From: Tridacna crocea | Taxonomy: Eukaryota; Mollusca; Bivalvia; Cardiida; Cardiidae | Length of the DNA stretch: 64,000 bases | Assembly (NCBI GenBank): GCA_943736015.1 | Contig: OX031069.1 | Coordinates: 18,295,235 to 18,359,234, forward strand | Direction of reading: 5' to 3' | Part shown: positions 1 through 11,777 of the stretch, one piece after another | Layout: every line of letters starts with the position of its first letter | Numbering within the stretch: the first letter of the stretch is position 1 | Made by a program: the position numbers and the translations under genes | The notes under the pieces: generated by a model | What the model was told of the DNA's origin: nothing | Databases searched by the model: none | The model's input: the letters and a program-made list of their open reading frames with translations, nothing else

Positions 1-59
1 TCTGCATATAAAGTTTGAGGTGAAAAGCTTATACACTTTGGAAGTATAAACCTGGAACA

Positions 60-430
60 AAAATCCAAATTGTAAAATAACTAAGGGCAATAACTCCAAA
101 TTAACAAGGATATATCTTTGGTGTTGCAGAGTCTAGCTGGCTGAAACTCGTTGTACTGCATTTCCTAATGGTGGATGATAGATGTGACAAGTCCCATGTA
201 AAAACCTTTTATAGTTTTCAAATGAAAAAAGACCGGGTAACTCAAAATAGGTCCCATTTAGCATCACACACACACACACACATAACACGAAATTCCGTCC
301 AATGGTATTTGAGATATTGTCCTGGAGGGAAACATGAACTGATGACCCAACCGAAAGACCCGGGATTAATATGTGTTGAGAGAAAATGTAGCCTCTTGAG
401 GGTAAAAATGATTTTTTAAAGATATTACCT
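60..430. repeat. Degenerate repeat F8, inverted relative of 62.3-62.7 kb
   Basis: Short blocks here reappear in reverse complement near 62,390-62,650. Examples are the block around 150-190 (CATTTCCTAATGGTGG) and the block around 288-312 (CGAAATTCCGTCCAATGG). A (CA)n run lies at about 267-286. The 83-residue frame across this segment shows no protein-like features and is treated as chance. Confidence 0.5.
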
Positions 431-870
431 GGTGACCTACTTTGTGAACCTGTCTGACATTCTGGACAACTTCCATAAGTATTGTACTAAAAATGTAGCA
501 TCTACAGAGTACAACAGTCTTCTCAAAGAACTGACCTCGTGACCCGTCCTTTGATCTATTTTGTGCTCATCCAGGAAATCATTAAGAGAAATATTGTGAT
601 CAATTTTCATGAATTTTTCAACTGAAAATGTGGCACACAGTTTTCCGAAGATTTGACCAGGTGATCTACTGTTTGAATGCTGGATCAATTTTCAAAGCTT
701 TCTAAGATATTGTCAGATATAACATTCTGACAAATTTCCAGAAATATTGAACTGTAAATAAAGCCTCTTAAATGTAATCCACGTTGTTCTCAAATTTGAC
801 GTGGTGACCTACTTTTTCACCCTCTGTAATCTATCTAAACGTGCTTTAAACATCATCAGCACATACATTT
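430..870. repeat. Degenerate tandem repeat F6 (GTGACCTACTTT type)
   Basis: A loose repeat with recurring GGTGACCTACTTTTT, ATTCTGAC and AAATGTGGCCTCT-like blocks at intervals of roughly 110-150 bp. Related arrays lie at 10.6-11.5 kb, 41.1-42.2 kb and 61.7-62.2 kb. No coding potential was recognised. Confidence 0.5.
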
Positions 871-916
871 GATATAACTTTCATGAGTGTTGCTTTTATA
901 GTCTATGCACATATAA

Positions 917-1070
917 GGAATCTGCCTAGACCAAACTGGAATTCTATTTTGGTTCAGACCAAATTAGAATTCTACTTTGGTCTAGACAGATTCCAGATCT
1001 GCCTAGACCAAATTAGGATTCCAGTTTGGATAGGCAGATCCAGAATCTGCCTAGGCCAAATTGGAATTTT
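917..1070. repeat. Cluster of short inverted and direct repeats (CTGCCTAGACCAAA)
   Basis: The block TCTGCCTAGACCAAA followed by GGAATTC-like sequence occurs several times in both orientations, so that neighbouring copies can pair into hairpins. The 88-residue open frame across it is a by-product of the repeats. Confidence 0.6.
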
Positions 1071-1575
1071 TAATTTAAACTCGAAAATAAAAAAAGTTGT
1101 TAATCAGAAATTCAAAGTAAGAATAAGTTTTGAATGTTTTGCACTTTAGCAGGAAAAAAATGTAGAAAATGGAGCAAATGCGGAAAAAAAGATATTGCTT
1201 TAACTAGAAATATATGTACCTCTTAGTTGTAAACATATGTGGATCTGATTGATTTAATAGAAAGAAATCATGAAATAATTCAATAATGAAGTTTTAAGCA
1301 TTGTTGGAAAATGGGATTTTTTTTGTAATTTCCTAAGAATTCTGCTACAGAGACGTAGTTGTAAACATGTTTTATTTTTTGTAGGATTGATATTATAAAA
1401 ATAAGAAAAATGATTAATATATCACGTAGAAATAATGGTGGGAAAAGGAGAATCGTTTATACTGTATAGTCTTCATATTTTTCCCCTATAAATGGTAATT
1501 AATACTATGTGATGGGTCAACCTATCTGGCACAAGTATGATGTGTGAAGACCAGTGGAAGGTAAAATGATGTTAA

Positions 1576-1796
1576 CCCTTTACCACTCAATGGTGACTCT
1601 GACCGAACCTGGGAAAGGAGCCTTTTGAAAACATTATGGGAAAAGAAGAAAATCCTGGTAACTAGCATTTTCCCCTTTCCCCACAATATTTTCTACCTTA
1701 TCAAAGAAAAAATGCTCCATTTTAACCACATTAAAATCATTGTCTGCAAACGCTTCCAATTCGGAAAAGGCTCAAATTTTGTCGTCTGGTAAAAGG
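1576..1796 (+). mobile_element. TTAA-flanked MITE copy (family M1)
   Basis: TTAA tetranucleotides at 1572-1575 and 1797-1800 flank a 221-bp element. The ends CCCTTTACCA and TGGTAAAAGG are imperfect terminal inverted repeats. The middle carries the family's long inverted repeat (AAAACATTATGGGAAAAG pairing with its complement near 1685), here partly decayed. It matches the better preserved copies at 15.56, 18.9 and 60.83 kb. Flanking TTAA is typical of piggyBac- and Kolobok-type transposition; which superfamily mobilised it cannot be told. Confidence 0.75.
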
Positions 1797-1972
1797 TTAA
1801 TTGCCAAATTAGTTAGCTGTAAAGTTGTGAATGTGTGATATCTTTTTGACCAATTACACATACAGGAACCATCTGGGAACCCCTTACATGGAATAAGAGA
1901 GATCACAGGCAGTGTACATATTACTCCATTCTATTATTATTAAAACTCTCGCGTCACACAAAAAGCTCTAAT

Positions 1973-2385
1973 GTGCTTTTATTTACTTCAAAAAAAATGT
2001 GTTTCGATAAATTAGAAAGAAACCTTATATTTCAAAACTTGTTCAATGAAAGAGTTAGTACCAAATTAGTAAATGCCATTAAAAATATGTACAAATCGGT
2101 TAAAACTACAGTGAGATATAAAAATAATTTTTCACCGTCCATAGACTCTAATACAGAATCAAAGCCAAGGGACCCAAGTTCGAGTTTACCTTTTTTGTAT
2201 TTCGTAAATGACATTGTACATTATAATTTAAATGATAATATTGAAGGTCTTTTTGAGTGAGAAGACATGAAACATGTTTATCATCCTTTCTGCTGATGGT
2301 GCTGTTTTATTTGCTCATTCTCCTGAAGCATTGCAATCTTTATTGAATGATCTTTCTACGTATTGCAAGAAATAGCGACTCAAAG
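1973..2385 (+). pseudogene. Non-LTR reverse transcriptase fragment, 5' part
   Basis: The translation contains a recognisable non-LTR reverse-transcriptase palm region: a degraded FDKLERNLIF segment, then NMYKSVKTTVRYK, a degenerate SNTGxKQGDPSS block, FVNDIV, and, after a frame break near 2260, the position of the catalytic F/Y-x-D-D box. That box reads S-A-D-G here, so the active site is lost. The copy is interrupted near 2385 and resumes near 7801 with the matching NTNKTKNMIFE segment. Clade is not assigned. No upstream endonuclease was seen. Confidence 0.75.
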
Positions 2386-2599
2386 AAAACAGACTATTCG
2401 CCAGCAGGGTATTTGCTTCCATCCCCGCCCCCAGAAGGAACTTTCAGGACTATGATTTTCTTGAGCTCCAAGGTCTCCTGACCAAATTCCCAAAGTCTGC
2501 CACCTGGCGAGTGGGGCTTTTGGAAGTTATAGAGGTCAAAGGTCATCAAGTGCACCTCTAACCCTAACGTTATTAGTTGATCCTCAATTAACATTTTTT

Positions 2600-4140
2600 G
2601 GAAATTTTATACCCTTTGTAAGTCCCAAATGACCTCAGGTGATGTAATAAGCTTATATTTAGATAATTCTATGCATTTCTAACAAAACAAAAGAACATTT
2701 AATGCAAATCAAAGCACTGACATCGATACTTTTTATGATTCTATGATTCAAGCTTCCAAAACATCATAATCTGAGAAACTACATGGATATTTTTCAGATA
2801 AAGCACATTTTCTTGACAACAAAATACCTTGAATGCAGCCTAGAAGGAACCCAAATGACATTTTCAGATTTGTTGTGTATCAGTTTGTCATAATTTTGGA
2901 TAAAATGGAAGCATATTTAACAAAAGTTCATTAAAGATACATCTTAACTTTTTATATCAATTGCTGAAAAGTCAATAACTATCTGGTTCATTTCTTTATT
3001 CTAGATCAAAAGTATATAAAATTTTATAGCTTGCTTATTTTAATGGTCTTAATTGTTATGATCATTACAGTAAACAGAAACTTTTAGACAAAATCAAAGC
3101 ACTGAAGTTACTGATATATTGTGTACCATTTAACTCTTGCATATAAAACATGAACAAAAGAGTTTAAAAGTAAAATATATCTTGATGTTATTTACTAAGA
3201 ATACATTGTATATGCTATGTTCGATGCTTTCTCTGGTTATTTCATTAGTTAGCTTTCTCAGCCAATGATATCAAAGTACAAAAAATTGAACTTGCCATGA
3301 CATAGTAGTAAAGGTTTGACCTACAGTCATATTTACCTTTTAGTTAAATACAGGATACATAATTATGCATGAGTTTCAATCTTTGAGCAGTATAGTCGAA
3401 AACAGAGAGGCCTTTGCAGACGACATAGATCAAGATCAGACTGCACAGAACATGCAGACTGATCTGGGGTGTCTGTCATCTGCTCGTTTAGTCAAGCCTA
3501 ACATTATAAAACTCTTCCCGAGTTTCAGTGGAGTATTATCTCAAGGCATCGAAAGAGGCTGATATTAAATATTTGGTGTCGAAAGAGTTAACTACCAAAA
3601 GTCAGAGATTTGTTATCCCTACTTAATTTTGTGCCACTTCTTACATACATCAATTAAGTAATCATATGATTTACTAGCATTGTAAGTTACCAATATGAAT
3701 TTCTCATTTGGATTTGATATTTCAATAGGGCAGATATATCACATTATTGCATAAAACGTGCCTTTTCGGGCCGTTTTAAGCATGTATTAACGGGTAACGG
3801 GAGAAAACGTGTATTAATCAGTAAAGTCACGCGCCGTTAACGCCCGGGTTTGTACTATCAATATCCTCGATTCGGGCCTACCTTGTAAACAACGTTTGTC
3901 CTTGACAGATTTTCCCTAGACTCCGACCATCAAACTGTAGGAATTCGTACCATATTCGATCCTTTTCATGGCATGTCTTTGATGATATTAGTACACCACA
4001 AACAAACCTTTGCACAGAATCTCAGTTTAATCGAGATCTGAACAAAAATTCACCCGTGAAATGTACTCTAAAGCAACTACATCCCACCCACTTTTTAACG
4101 TGATCGGTCCGCCTCGCTTGATGTATATCGAACCCTCTTA
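2600..4140. other. AT-rich interval without recognised gene
   Basis: No frame with family features was seen. A short hairpin-forming block at about 3430-3470 (GATCAGACTGCACAG with ATGCAGACTGATCTG) resembles one at 17,135-17,190. A locally GC-richer patch with ACGGGTAACGG and CGCCGTTAACGC lies at 3765-3850. Confidence 0.4.
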
Positions 4141-5165
4141 GTCCAGTCAAATTGTGAGAAGACCCAAAACAAATTGCAACACAAACACTTTTTTTCGTTT
4201 TCAGCATCCTTAGGGACACCTTTTTAACATATGTAAAGTAGGACGAAATCGTAGGATATGAAATTTGATTTTTTAAGCTTTTTAGATTTCGTATGAATTT
4301 TGCCATTTTAAACTTTATTACAGCTCATCTCGCAAGTTTTACATGTCATTTCTACTCAATTTTTCTCTTGAAAGGAACAGTAAAACCCACTAGCAACTTG
4401 TTACAACCTGCCCGCCATGATTTACATATAAGGCAGCATCCCTTCTGTTAATTTAGTTCTACACTGGAGTTGGTTTACCCCACCCACCAATACAAAGGGA
4501 GGGACCACTGTATATATACAGTAAACTAAGGTTGGACAGTTGAAACAGTTAACTTACATTTTTATTGTGAATAAATTTTTGTTTGTTGAAATACTGATTA
4601 GTACTTCAGACCATATTTTTCTCTTTAAATGTACAGAAACTTCTCGGTAACACTTTGTTAAGGTACATGTAGAGGACCCGTAATACTTCTAGTGCAGCAT
4701 TGGCATAAAATTTCTTGACCGGTGATAAAGACAGATTTATATAGATATAATACTTTTGCACATTTTTAACTGACCAGAAATTCCGTTGATGTCTATCTTC
4801 AAATTATCTGTTGACACTTTTGTTAGTCTCCAGAAAAGGGAGGTAATTATCACATCTCTTAGTAATGAGAATAGAGTGGTTTTAGATTTATAAATGATAA
4901 TTCCCGGAAGGACAAAAATGAAAAAGTGGCTAGGTGAAAGTAGTACAATAATACTCATTTTTGATATTAGCAAATTTTGTAGGATAATAATATAGTGGAA
5001 ATAGCTGTTTTCTATTAGGGGCCCACTACGTTAAGTGGTATAAATTTGGTGTTGAAGAAGCGAGAAGGTAGTTTTGCGGTCCGAATATAATATACCCATT
5101 TGACTGCCATTCCACTTAATTGTTGAGGGCTAATGATCATGTGACATTCCAACTTGCATTTGCAA
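4141..5165 (-). repeat. 1-kb dispersed repeat, inverted copy of 59,685-60,672
   Basis: The reverse complement aligns with 59,685-60,672 over nearly its full length, ending at TCCAGTCAAATTGTGAG on one side and at a CACATGATCATT block on the other. By eye the copies agree at most positions, with scattered substitutions and small indels. It contains a nested TTAA-flanked element (4662-5030). The frames at 4022-4306 and 4737-4973 lie in it. They have no recognised domain and their differences from the other copy mostly change amino acids. Confidence 0.75.
4662..5030 (-). mobile_element. TTAA-flanked MITE (family M2), copy 1
   Basis: TTAA at 4658-4661 and 5031-5034 flanks a 369-bp element. The ends contain imperfect inverted repeats around GGACCCGTAAT and its complement. 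The second copy is at 59,794-60,156. Both copies sit at the same place inside the larger 1-kb repeat, so this element was there before the larger unit was duplicated. Confidence 0.65.
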
Positions 5166-7630
5166 ATTAGGATGAAAACTAGATTTACAATAAATCGTAG
5201 CTACGTATCCGTGTAAAGACAATTCCGCAAGAGACCTCTTTTAGTATTCTTCCTACAAATGGATACGTTAGCAGATACTGACTTACTCTTTACAGATATT
5301 AAGTACAGAGTTCCACAGAGATACACTGGGGATATTTCCATTTATGTTGCATCTTTTTATATTTTAGCATTGTATGATAAAAAAAAACTTGTAGAAATAT
5401 GATACTTCATGATTGTCTGTCCCCAGTTCACTCCGTCCTCAGTTCACTTGCAAGATTAACTGAGATCAATAAAAATTATCAAACATGTTTGTTTCACTGG
5501 ACTTGTGAACTCTAATCTTCTTTAGGGGCCTAAATTTAAGTGAACCCTACATGGATAATTTAACATTTCAGGATTTTTTCTCAACTTCTCCACCTGCCAT
5601 TCATGGTGATAACGTAAAAAATTCACCCATTTTGTAACCATTCTGAAATTCCGCAGAACACCCCATTATCATTTTGCCTCTGTTCACAGGACAGAGGGAC
5701 GAGGATCTGAACTTGCACTGACCTTACTAATATACATGTATATAATCCATCAGAATCCAATATACATGTACATAGCGTTTTCCTTTTTCCAAAGAGAGAG
5801 TGTACATGGTTCATGGGCTGTTTCTAATGGCAGGGTCACACATTAGGAACTGCCAACGGACATTGCGCCTTTATCCGGAATCGGGGCAGAATGGAATTGC
5901 ACCAGCCCAGCGGCAGTTGCAAATGAACAAGAACAGCTGAAAATTTTGTCAGTAGACAGAGTTTGTTGGAGGTTAAGGTACAACTTAACAGTTAATGGCA
6001 ACAACAACAACAAAACTCACGTCATCCGGGCATCTTTTCAAATAGGCACTGCCTTTTACTTATTGTCAGGGTATCGGGCGATTTCTGTGCAGGCAGCAGG
6101 CAGTAGAAGTCTCGTCTGACTGGAGCCGCCCGGCTTACATGTAACTAATGAAAGTTGAGATTCCAAATTCTCTATTGTCGGGATTTTGTTTGCATTATAA
6201 TCAGAAGAAACATTCTTTTGAAACGGAGGCTGTGTGGAGCGTTTCTTTAGCAAAGAAGAAACATACTTGTTGCCACCCCAGTTTACATTGGGAAAGCTGG
6301 AGAAGCCCACGAAGAAAGCTCTGTTCAAGTGAAAGCCTTGCTCTAATGTGGGAGTCATGAATAGTTTCAAGTCATAACTTCACCTGAAACTGGATAAGAT
6401 TCTTGAGGTTCTCGACAGGTTGGTGCCTGGTTTACACTGGCTAAGAATCTGCGCTTCTTGGCAAATTATATTCTTACTGCAGTCTTGCCATTGTCCTTCT
6501 TTGCTGGCATTTTTATCATTATAGTAGTCGATATAAAACTACTAATAGACTGAAGTAACCTAGATGGTATCAGTGCAGTTACCTCCTGGTTCATGCACGG
6601 AGATCAACTAACCTATTCACCACGCGGACCTCATTCGATTGTCAGAAGGTCACCCATCCCAGTACCACCTAGCATTCTAAACTGCTTGTTTCCTGTTTTG
6701 CAATATGCTACCTTGGAATCATTTAGAGAATAACAAAACCGGAGTGTTTCAAAAATGGTTTTAATCAGGCCCTCTTTGCATATATTTTTTTTTCAATTTC
6801 GGTAAGAATGTCATTTTGTAAACAGAGAATAAACTATATTGAATTTTCATAAAGCTTACTGGGTACTTCCCCGTGTCATAGACATGCAATACGCGTATCA
6901 AATAATATAGAGTATAATTCACAGCAATGATTCAGTTAACAAAGTGAAATCTATTCTAACCATGCAATAAAGAGAACGATAACAATACTGACTGCATAAA
7001 TGTGGTCCATGGGTGAAATGGGTGAAAAGACTTTTATATAGCATGGAAACATCCTTGTTATCATTTAAATGGAAGGCAACTTCATATTAGTCGCAAATTC
7101 TATGAAGGGGCACCATTATGAAAAAGGTCTAAACAACTTTATTCACCAGGGTTAATACGATACCAATCATTGTATTGATTAAAGAAGTGATAAATAAAAT
7201 CGTGACGTCAATGAGTTCTCATGGATCAACAGCAAGAAATATCTTTAATTCCAGCTAATGTCATTAGATTTTGAAAAAACCTAACCACTTGTCTTCATTA
7301 ATACTCTGACTTCCTTCACTGACACAGCATATAGATAGAATAAATTATAATGGTAAGGGACAATGTTTGTCACGGAATCTATTCTGTATCACTAATATCA
7401 TAATTGATGATTTGGTAAACTATGGATACGTCTTTGGGTACCAGCCGTTTTACGTGACCAAGAACAGTTTTGTCAATACTTTGATTGAACCAAAGTTGCT
7501 TCATTTTCTATAAAACAGTTGTTTTGACATTAGATTGGAGTGTATAATCCCACCTGAACATGTTTCTGACATATTAAATGTAGAAAATGAAATGAAAATT
7601 TAACCTTAACTGCTATTCTTTGGTATCTCA
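5166..7630. other. Interval without recognised gene or repeat
   Basis: The longest frame is 104 residues on the minus strand (6056-6370). It is Ser- and Asn-rich, has no recognised motif, and overlaps a 70-residue frame on the other strand. Neither has a splice or start context convincing enough to call. An (ACA)n tract lies near 6000. Nothing else stood out. Confidence 0.35.
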
Positions 7631-7800
7631 TATGCAACAGTGCACATGATGACCTTTGACCTCTTAACTTCCAAAAGCCCCACTCGTCAGGTGGCAGACT
7701 TTGACAGAGTGCTCAGGAGACCTTTCGATTTCAGAAAATAATAGTGCCAAAAATTCCCCCGGGGCGGGAAGGGAGGGCTTATTGGTGGTTCAAGGTCTAA

Positions 7801-8215
7801 AACACTAATAAAACAAAGAATATGATTTTTGAATCGGGGGCACACAAACCACAATTTTTTATTTAACAATTCGATCTTAGAACTTGTACAATCTTTCAAC
7901 TATTTTGGATTCTGGCTATTCAAAAACGTAAATCTTTACCGCAACACAAAAGAAAATTGCCCAAAATGCACAATATGCTCTTCATAACCTATTTATAGTA
8001 ATTAATCAAATAGATATATGGACTTCTGAAAAAATCAAACTGTTAAATAGTTTAAATGGATCCATCTTAAATTATGGAGCTAAAATAATCTATGACATAA
8101 AAGCAAAAGATATAGGATCAGTACACTGCAAGTTTCTTCGTAAAATTTTATGTGTAAATAAATCAACAAACATAGACGCAATGCGAGTTACCCAGGTATC
8201 CTATGATACTACATA
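7801..8215 (+). pseudogene. Non-LTR reverse transcriptase fragment, 3' part
   Basis: This continues the RT copy broken at 2385. It reads NTNKTKNMIFESG, then after a shift in the G-run near 7838 LELVQSFNYFGFWL, the thumb-like ILNYGAK segment, and SVHCKFLRKILCVNKST. These match the order of blocks after the catalytic box in non-LTR RTs. The frame is cut at 8216 by the 3' end of an F1 element in opposite orientation. At least one frameshift and two stops make it a pseudogene. Confidence 0.7.
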
Positions 8216-8750
8216 AACAAGAGGGCCAAGATGGCCCTGGATCGCTCACCTTAATTTCTGAGACAATCATAGCCGGTTTTTTTCAAAATCTACTCAGCCA
8301 TTTTGGACAAGAAGAATTTCTAAGAATTTTTTTATGTCTGTATAGTGTAAATAGCCAACAGCCATTAGAGCCATCAGAGCCATGTTTCTTGATGGATCAA
8401 ATTTTCTCGAGCAATTTTTGAAAAGGGTCAGCCAAAAAACATTTCTGTGAAATTATTTCAAAATCTGATCAGCCGTTTCAGAGAAAAAGAATTTCTTCAT
8501 GGCCAAATAGTGCAAGTAGCCCCCATTCACCAGAGCCATGTTTCTAGACAAATGAGCATTTCGCGAACAATTTTTGAAAAGGGTTACCAAAGGAACATTT
8601 ATGTGAGATTATTTCAAAATCTGATCAGCCGTTTCAGAGAATAATTTTAAAGAATTTCTTCATGGCCATATAGTGCAAGAAGCCCCCATTCACCAGAGCC
8701 ATGTTTCTTGATGGATCACAATTTCACGAACAATTTTTGCTTTTTGCTTT
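8216..8750 (-). mobile_element. F1 (AGCTCACC) element, 3' part with about 3 core units
   Basis: Read on the minus strand it ends in AGGTGAGCGATCC, a short GGGCCA/TGGCCC hairpin and CTCTTGTT. About three core units of roughly 165 bp follow inward, each with the ATGGCTCTGGTGAATGGGGG type block. The F1 5' end is missing, so the copy is truncated. The 65-72-residue frames here are translations of the repeat units. Confidence 0.75.
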
Positions 8751-8759
8751 AAAATAACT

Positions 8760-9161
8760 TTTGGCCAAAACATAATTTGACTTTGATTTGCAATCTTCTA
8801 TACCATACTACTGGCTTTTTTTTATAATTTGTTCCAAAATATTGTTGAAAATAGAAATTTTAAGACACTGTTACATCATTATCAATTGATAAAGTTGATG
8901 ATTAGCAGTTAAAGCAATCTCTAAATACGGTTTCGTCCTTAGCTGAGAATAAAAGTAAAATAGCACTTGAAAGTTAGTAATTCTATTCAGTAACACCAAT
9001 CAATGAAAAAATGAAGAAGTTAACTATTTGAGACAAGACTGATAATGAAAAAAGAACCTAGCCAAATACTCCATTTATTAGAAATATATTGATTTTTCAT
9101 TTTGCTAATATATTTTTCAATTCATGTTTAATGGGGTAAAAATTCACAAAATTAACGTTTA
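8760..9161. other. AT-rich interval, nothing recognised
   Basis: No long frame, no repeat relation to the rest of the window and no RNA gene was recognised. Confidence 0.35.
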
Positions 9162-9234
9162 GCCAAAACGTCCTCCTTTGTATATTTAGCTGGCCAAAAC
9201 GTCCTGGCCATAACGTCTGTTGCCAAAACGTCCT
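9162..9234. repeat. Four short GCCAAAACGTCCT-type direct repeats
   Basis: The 13-base block GCCAAAACGTCCT or a close variant (GGCCATAACGTCT) occurs four times in 73 bp. Confidence 0.6.
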
Positions 9235-9239
9235 ACATT

Positions 9240-9470
9240 CGACATAGGACATCGACACCTTACTGCACTTAAATCTTTGCCAAACAACAAAATCGGAACT
9301 TGTCTAAATCCAAAGCAATTATAACGGAAAATCAGATGTGGCTTAAATTATGGTATTTGTTTTTGAAAACCAAGAAAACAAAGTGGAATAAAAAAGAAAA
9401 TGCTAGTTTTTCTCCTTTTCCGACAATGTTTTCTAAGGGCCTTTTTTTTCAGGGTCAGTGTAGGTAAAGT
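9240..9470 (-). mobile_element. Degenerate M1 MITE
   Basis: Recognisable M1 blocks in reverse orientation: an AACAACAAAATCGGAA-like start, GTCTAAATCCAAAGCA, AGAAAATGCTAG and TCTCCTTTTCCGACAATG, then TTTCTAAGGGCC. The ends and the flanking TTAA are not clear. Confidence 0.5.
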
Positions 9471-9499
9471 GCAGTAGTGCAATACTGTTTTTTGGTATT

Positions 9500-10553
9500 A
9501 CATACGAAACCAGAGGGAGATTGCTACATTTACAAGCATATCCATTTCACTGTAATTGCACTTGGAAACTTAGGCCTTTGATGGCCTTAATTCGCTCTAC
9601 ATACTACATGCTACATACCAAATATCAGAGCTCTGCACCTTCTAGTTTCAGAGAGAAGAACAATTTTAAAGTTTTCCTTCTTTGTTCCTATGTTTCAAAC
9701 TTGTGACCCCCCGGGCGGGGCCAGTTTTGACCCCAGGGGCATCATATGAACAATCTTGGTAGAGGTCTACTAGGAGATGCAACATACCAAATATAAAAGC
9801 CCTGCACCTTCTAGTTTCAGAGAGAAGAAGAATTTTAAGTTTTCCTTCTTTGTTCCTATGTTTCAAACTTGTGACCCCCGGGGCTGGGCCTGATTTGACC
9901 CAACGGGCATCATATGAACAATCTTGGTAGAGGTCTACTAGGAGATGCTACATACCAAATATCAAAGCTGTGCACATTCTAGTTTCAGAGAAGAAGAATT
10001 TTTAAAATTTACCTTCTTCGTTTCTATGTTTCAAACTTGTGACCCCCGGGCCGGGCCAGTTTTGACCCGAGGGGCATCATATGAATGATCTTTGTAGAGG
10101 TCCACTAGGAGATGCTACATACCAAATATCAAACCTCTGCACCATCTAGTTTCAGAGAAGAAGAATTTTAAAATTTTCCTTCTTCGTTCCTATGTTTCAA
10201 ACTTGTGACCCCTGGGGCGGGACCAGTTTTGACCCCAGGGGCATCAAATAAATAATCTTGGTAGAGGTCTTCTAGGAGATACTACATACCAAATATCAAA
10301 GCTCTACGCCTTCTAGTTTCAGAGAAGATTTTCAAAGATTTTGCTATTTTTTTTTCTTTTGGTTGCCAGAGTTATGGGTGGAATTCAATCTCTTGAACAA
10401 CATTGGTAGAGTTTACCCAAGAAACATCCCTGCCAAGTTTCATCAAGATTGGCCCAGTGGTTTAGGAGGAGGAGAAATTGTGGACGACGCACGACAGACA
10501 TTGGGCGATCACAAAAGCTCAACATGAGCACTTCGTGCTCACGTGAGCTAAAA
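9500..10553 (-). mobile_element. F1 element with about five 172-bp core units
   Basis: Core units repeat at about 9666, 9838, 10,010 and 10,176. Each has a CTTCTTTGTTCCTATGTTTC-type block, a CCCCGGG-rich block and GGGGCATCATATGAA. The right end at 10,500-10,553 is the F1 5' end in reverse: ATCACAAAAGCTC, the GAGCACTTCGTGCTC hairpin, and GTGAGCTAAAA. The hairpin 3' terminus is missing on the left. Confidence 0.75.
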
Positions 10554-10599
10554 AGAGGGCCATCAGTCATAGAACACTCACCTAAGTAAAGTATTCTAT

Positions 10600-11480
10600 G
10601 ATAGATAAAGCTGAAGAGATCGTGGTTGTGATGATGTAAAACACATAAGGGTAATTAACATCCTTTCTGCGCAAAATATCACCAAAACAAATGTTCTGAC
10701 CATGTTAAATAAACATCAGGCTGAAAATGTCGCCTCTACACTGCACAAAGGACTTCTTCGATTCAATCCAGTGACCTACTTATTTAACCAATGTGACCCA
10801 ATTTCAGAATTATCAACGATGTCATCAACACAAACACTCTGACCACTTTTTTTATTACTATCAGACTACAAAATAGCTCAATAAAGCACACAAGTTTTTT
10901 TTTTCAAAAAATTGGTCCATGGACCTACATTTTAAACAAACATGATCCAATTTCACACCTTTCCAAGGTGACCTACTTTTTTACCTGATGTGACGGAATT
11001 TCAGACATGGCCGTGATATCATTAAGCCAAATATTCTGACCATGTATCATTAATATCAGGCTGAAACTAAAGCTGTCACCGCCAGTGCTTTGACGGAAAA
11101 AAAGTGTCAAGTTCAAGGGGAGATAATTCCTAAACGAGGGATTAGTGACACTTGAAAATTGCGTTTTGCAAATTTCCAATATAGGTTCAGTATATGTGCA
11201 AAGTTTCAGTTCAATTGAAGGAAAACTGTAGGAGTTCGCGACACAAAATAAAATTACTAGTATTTTGTACACAGACGGACACACGGATGAAGGGACCGAC
11301 GGACGGACACATGGACAGATAGGCTGATTCCAATATACCCCCGAAAACATTTGTTTTGCGGGGGTATAAATATGGCCTCCAAATTGCACACAAGGCCGTT
11401 AAAGATTTGATCCATTGACATACTTTTTGACCTGAAGCAACTTAATTTCAAACTTGTCCCGTACTGTAAAACCAAAAATG
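10600..11480. repeat. Degenerate F6 array with a hairpin-ended insert
   Basis: Repeated GACCTACTTTTT and ATTCTGACCATGT blocks mark the F6 family. Around 11,258-11,375 lies a GACGGAC-rich tract followed by a palindromic ATACCCCCGAAAAC/GTTTTGCGGGGGTAT hairpin, probably the end of another element. The overlapping minus-strand frames (10,973-11,475) are repeat translations. Confidence 0.5.
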
Positions 11481-11777
11481 TTTACTTTGTAAATCTTAGA
11501 GAATTTCACATAGCGATAAAAATCACGAAGATATCTGCCAACGTATAGTCAAGTTACATTCAGGCGTGTTTCACATGGAAACAAGGTCATGCGATAACGA
11601 CTGACTGGGTCCCTTGTTGACATCGATGCGTGCACGCCTTTTTCATCAACATCGACCAAAATACCAGTCTAGTGGTTATAATAATACCAATTAAACATGT
11701 TTCATTGTGGTAAAAATTGAGGTTCATGAAATTGATTAATAAGTTAGTTTTACTATGAACAATAATCACTTCCAGTA
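11480..11777. other. Interval without recognised feature
   Basis: A 67-residue hydrophobic minus-strand frame is present but has no supporting context. Nothing else was recognised. Confidence 0.3.

Larger units (their letters stand above)
2386..7800. mobile_element. 5.4-kb insertion splitting the RT copy, inverted ends
   Basis: The RT reading stops after RLK near 2385 and resumes at NTNKTK near 7801, so the 5.4 kb between them is inserted. The two ends are imperfect inverted copies of each other: about 2425-2580 matches the complement of about 7637-7767, sharing blocks such as GTCTGCCACCTG, CGAGTGGGGCTTTTGGAAGT and GAGGTCAAAGGTCATCA. The outermost 30 bases do not match. No transposase frame was found inside. 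It could be a foldback-like element or an insertion flanked by two inverted copies of another repeat. Confidence 0.55.

Noticed and set aside
6056..6370. 104-residue minus-strand frame
   Set aside because: No motif, no start or splice context, and an overlapping frame on the other strand. Mentioned only in the interval entry.
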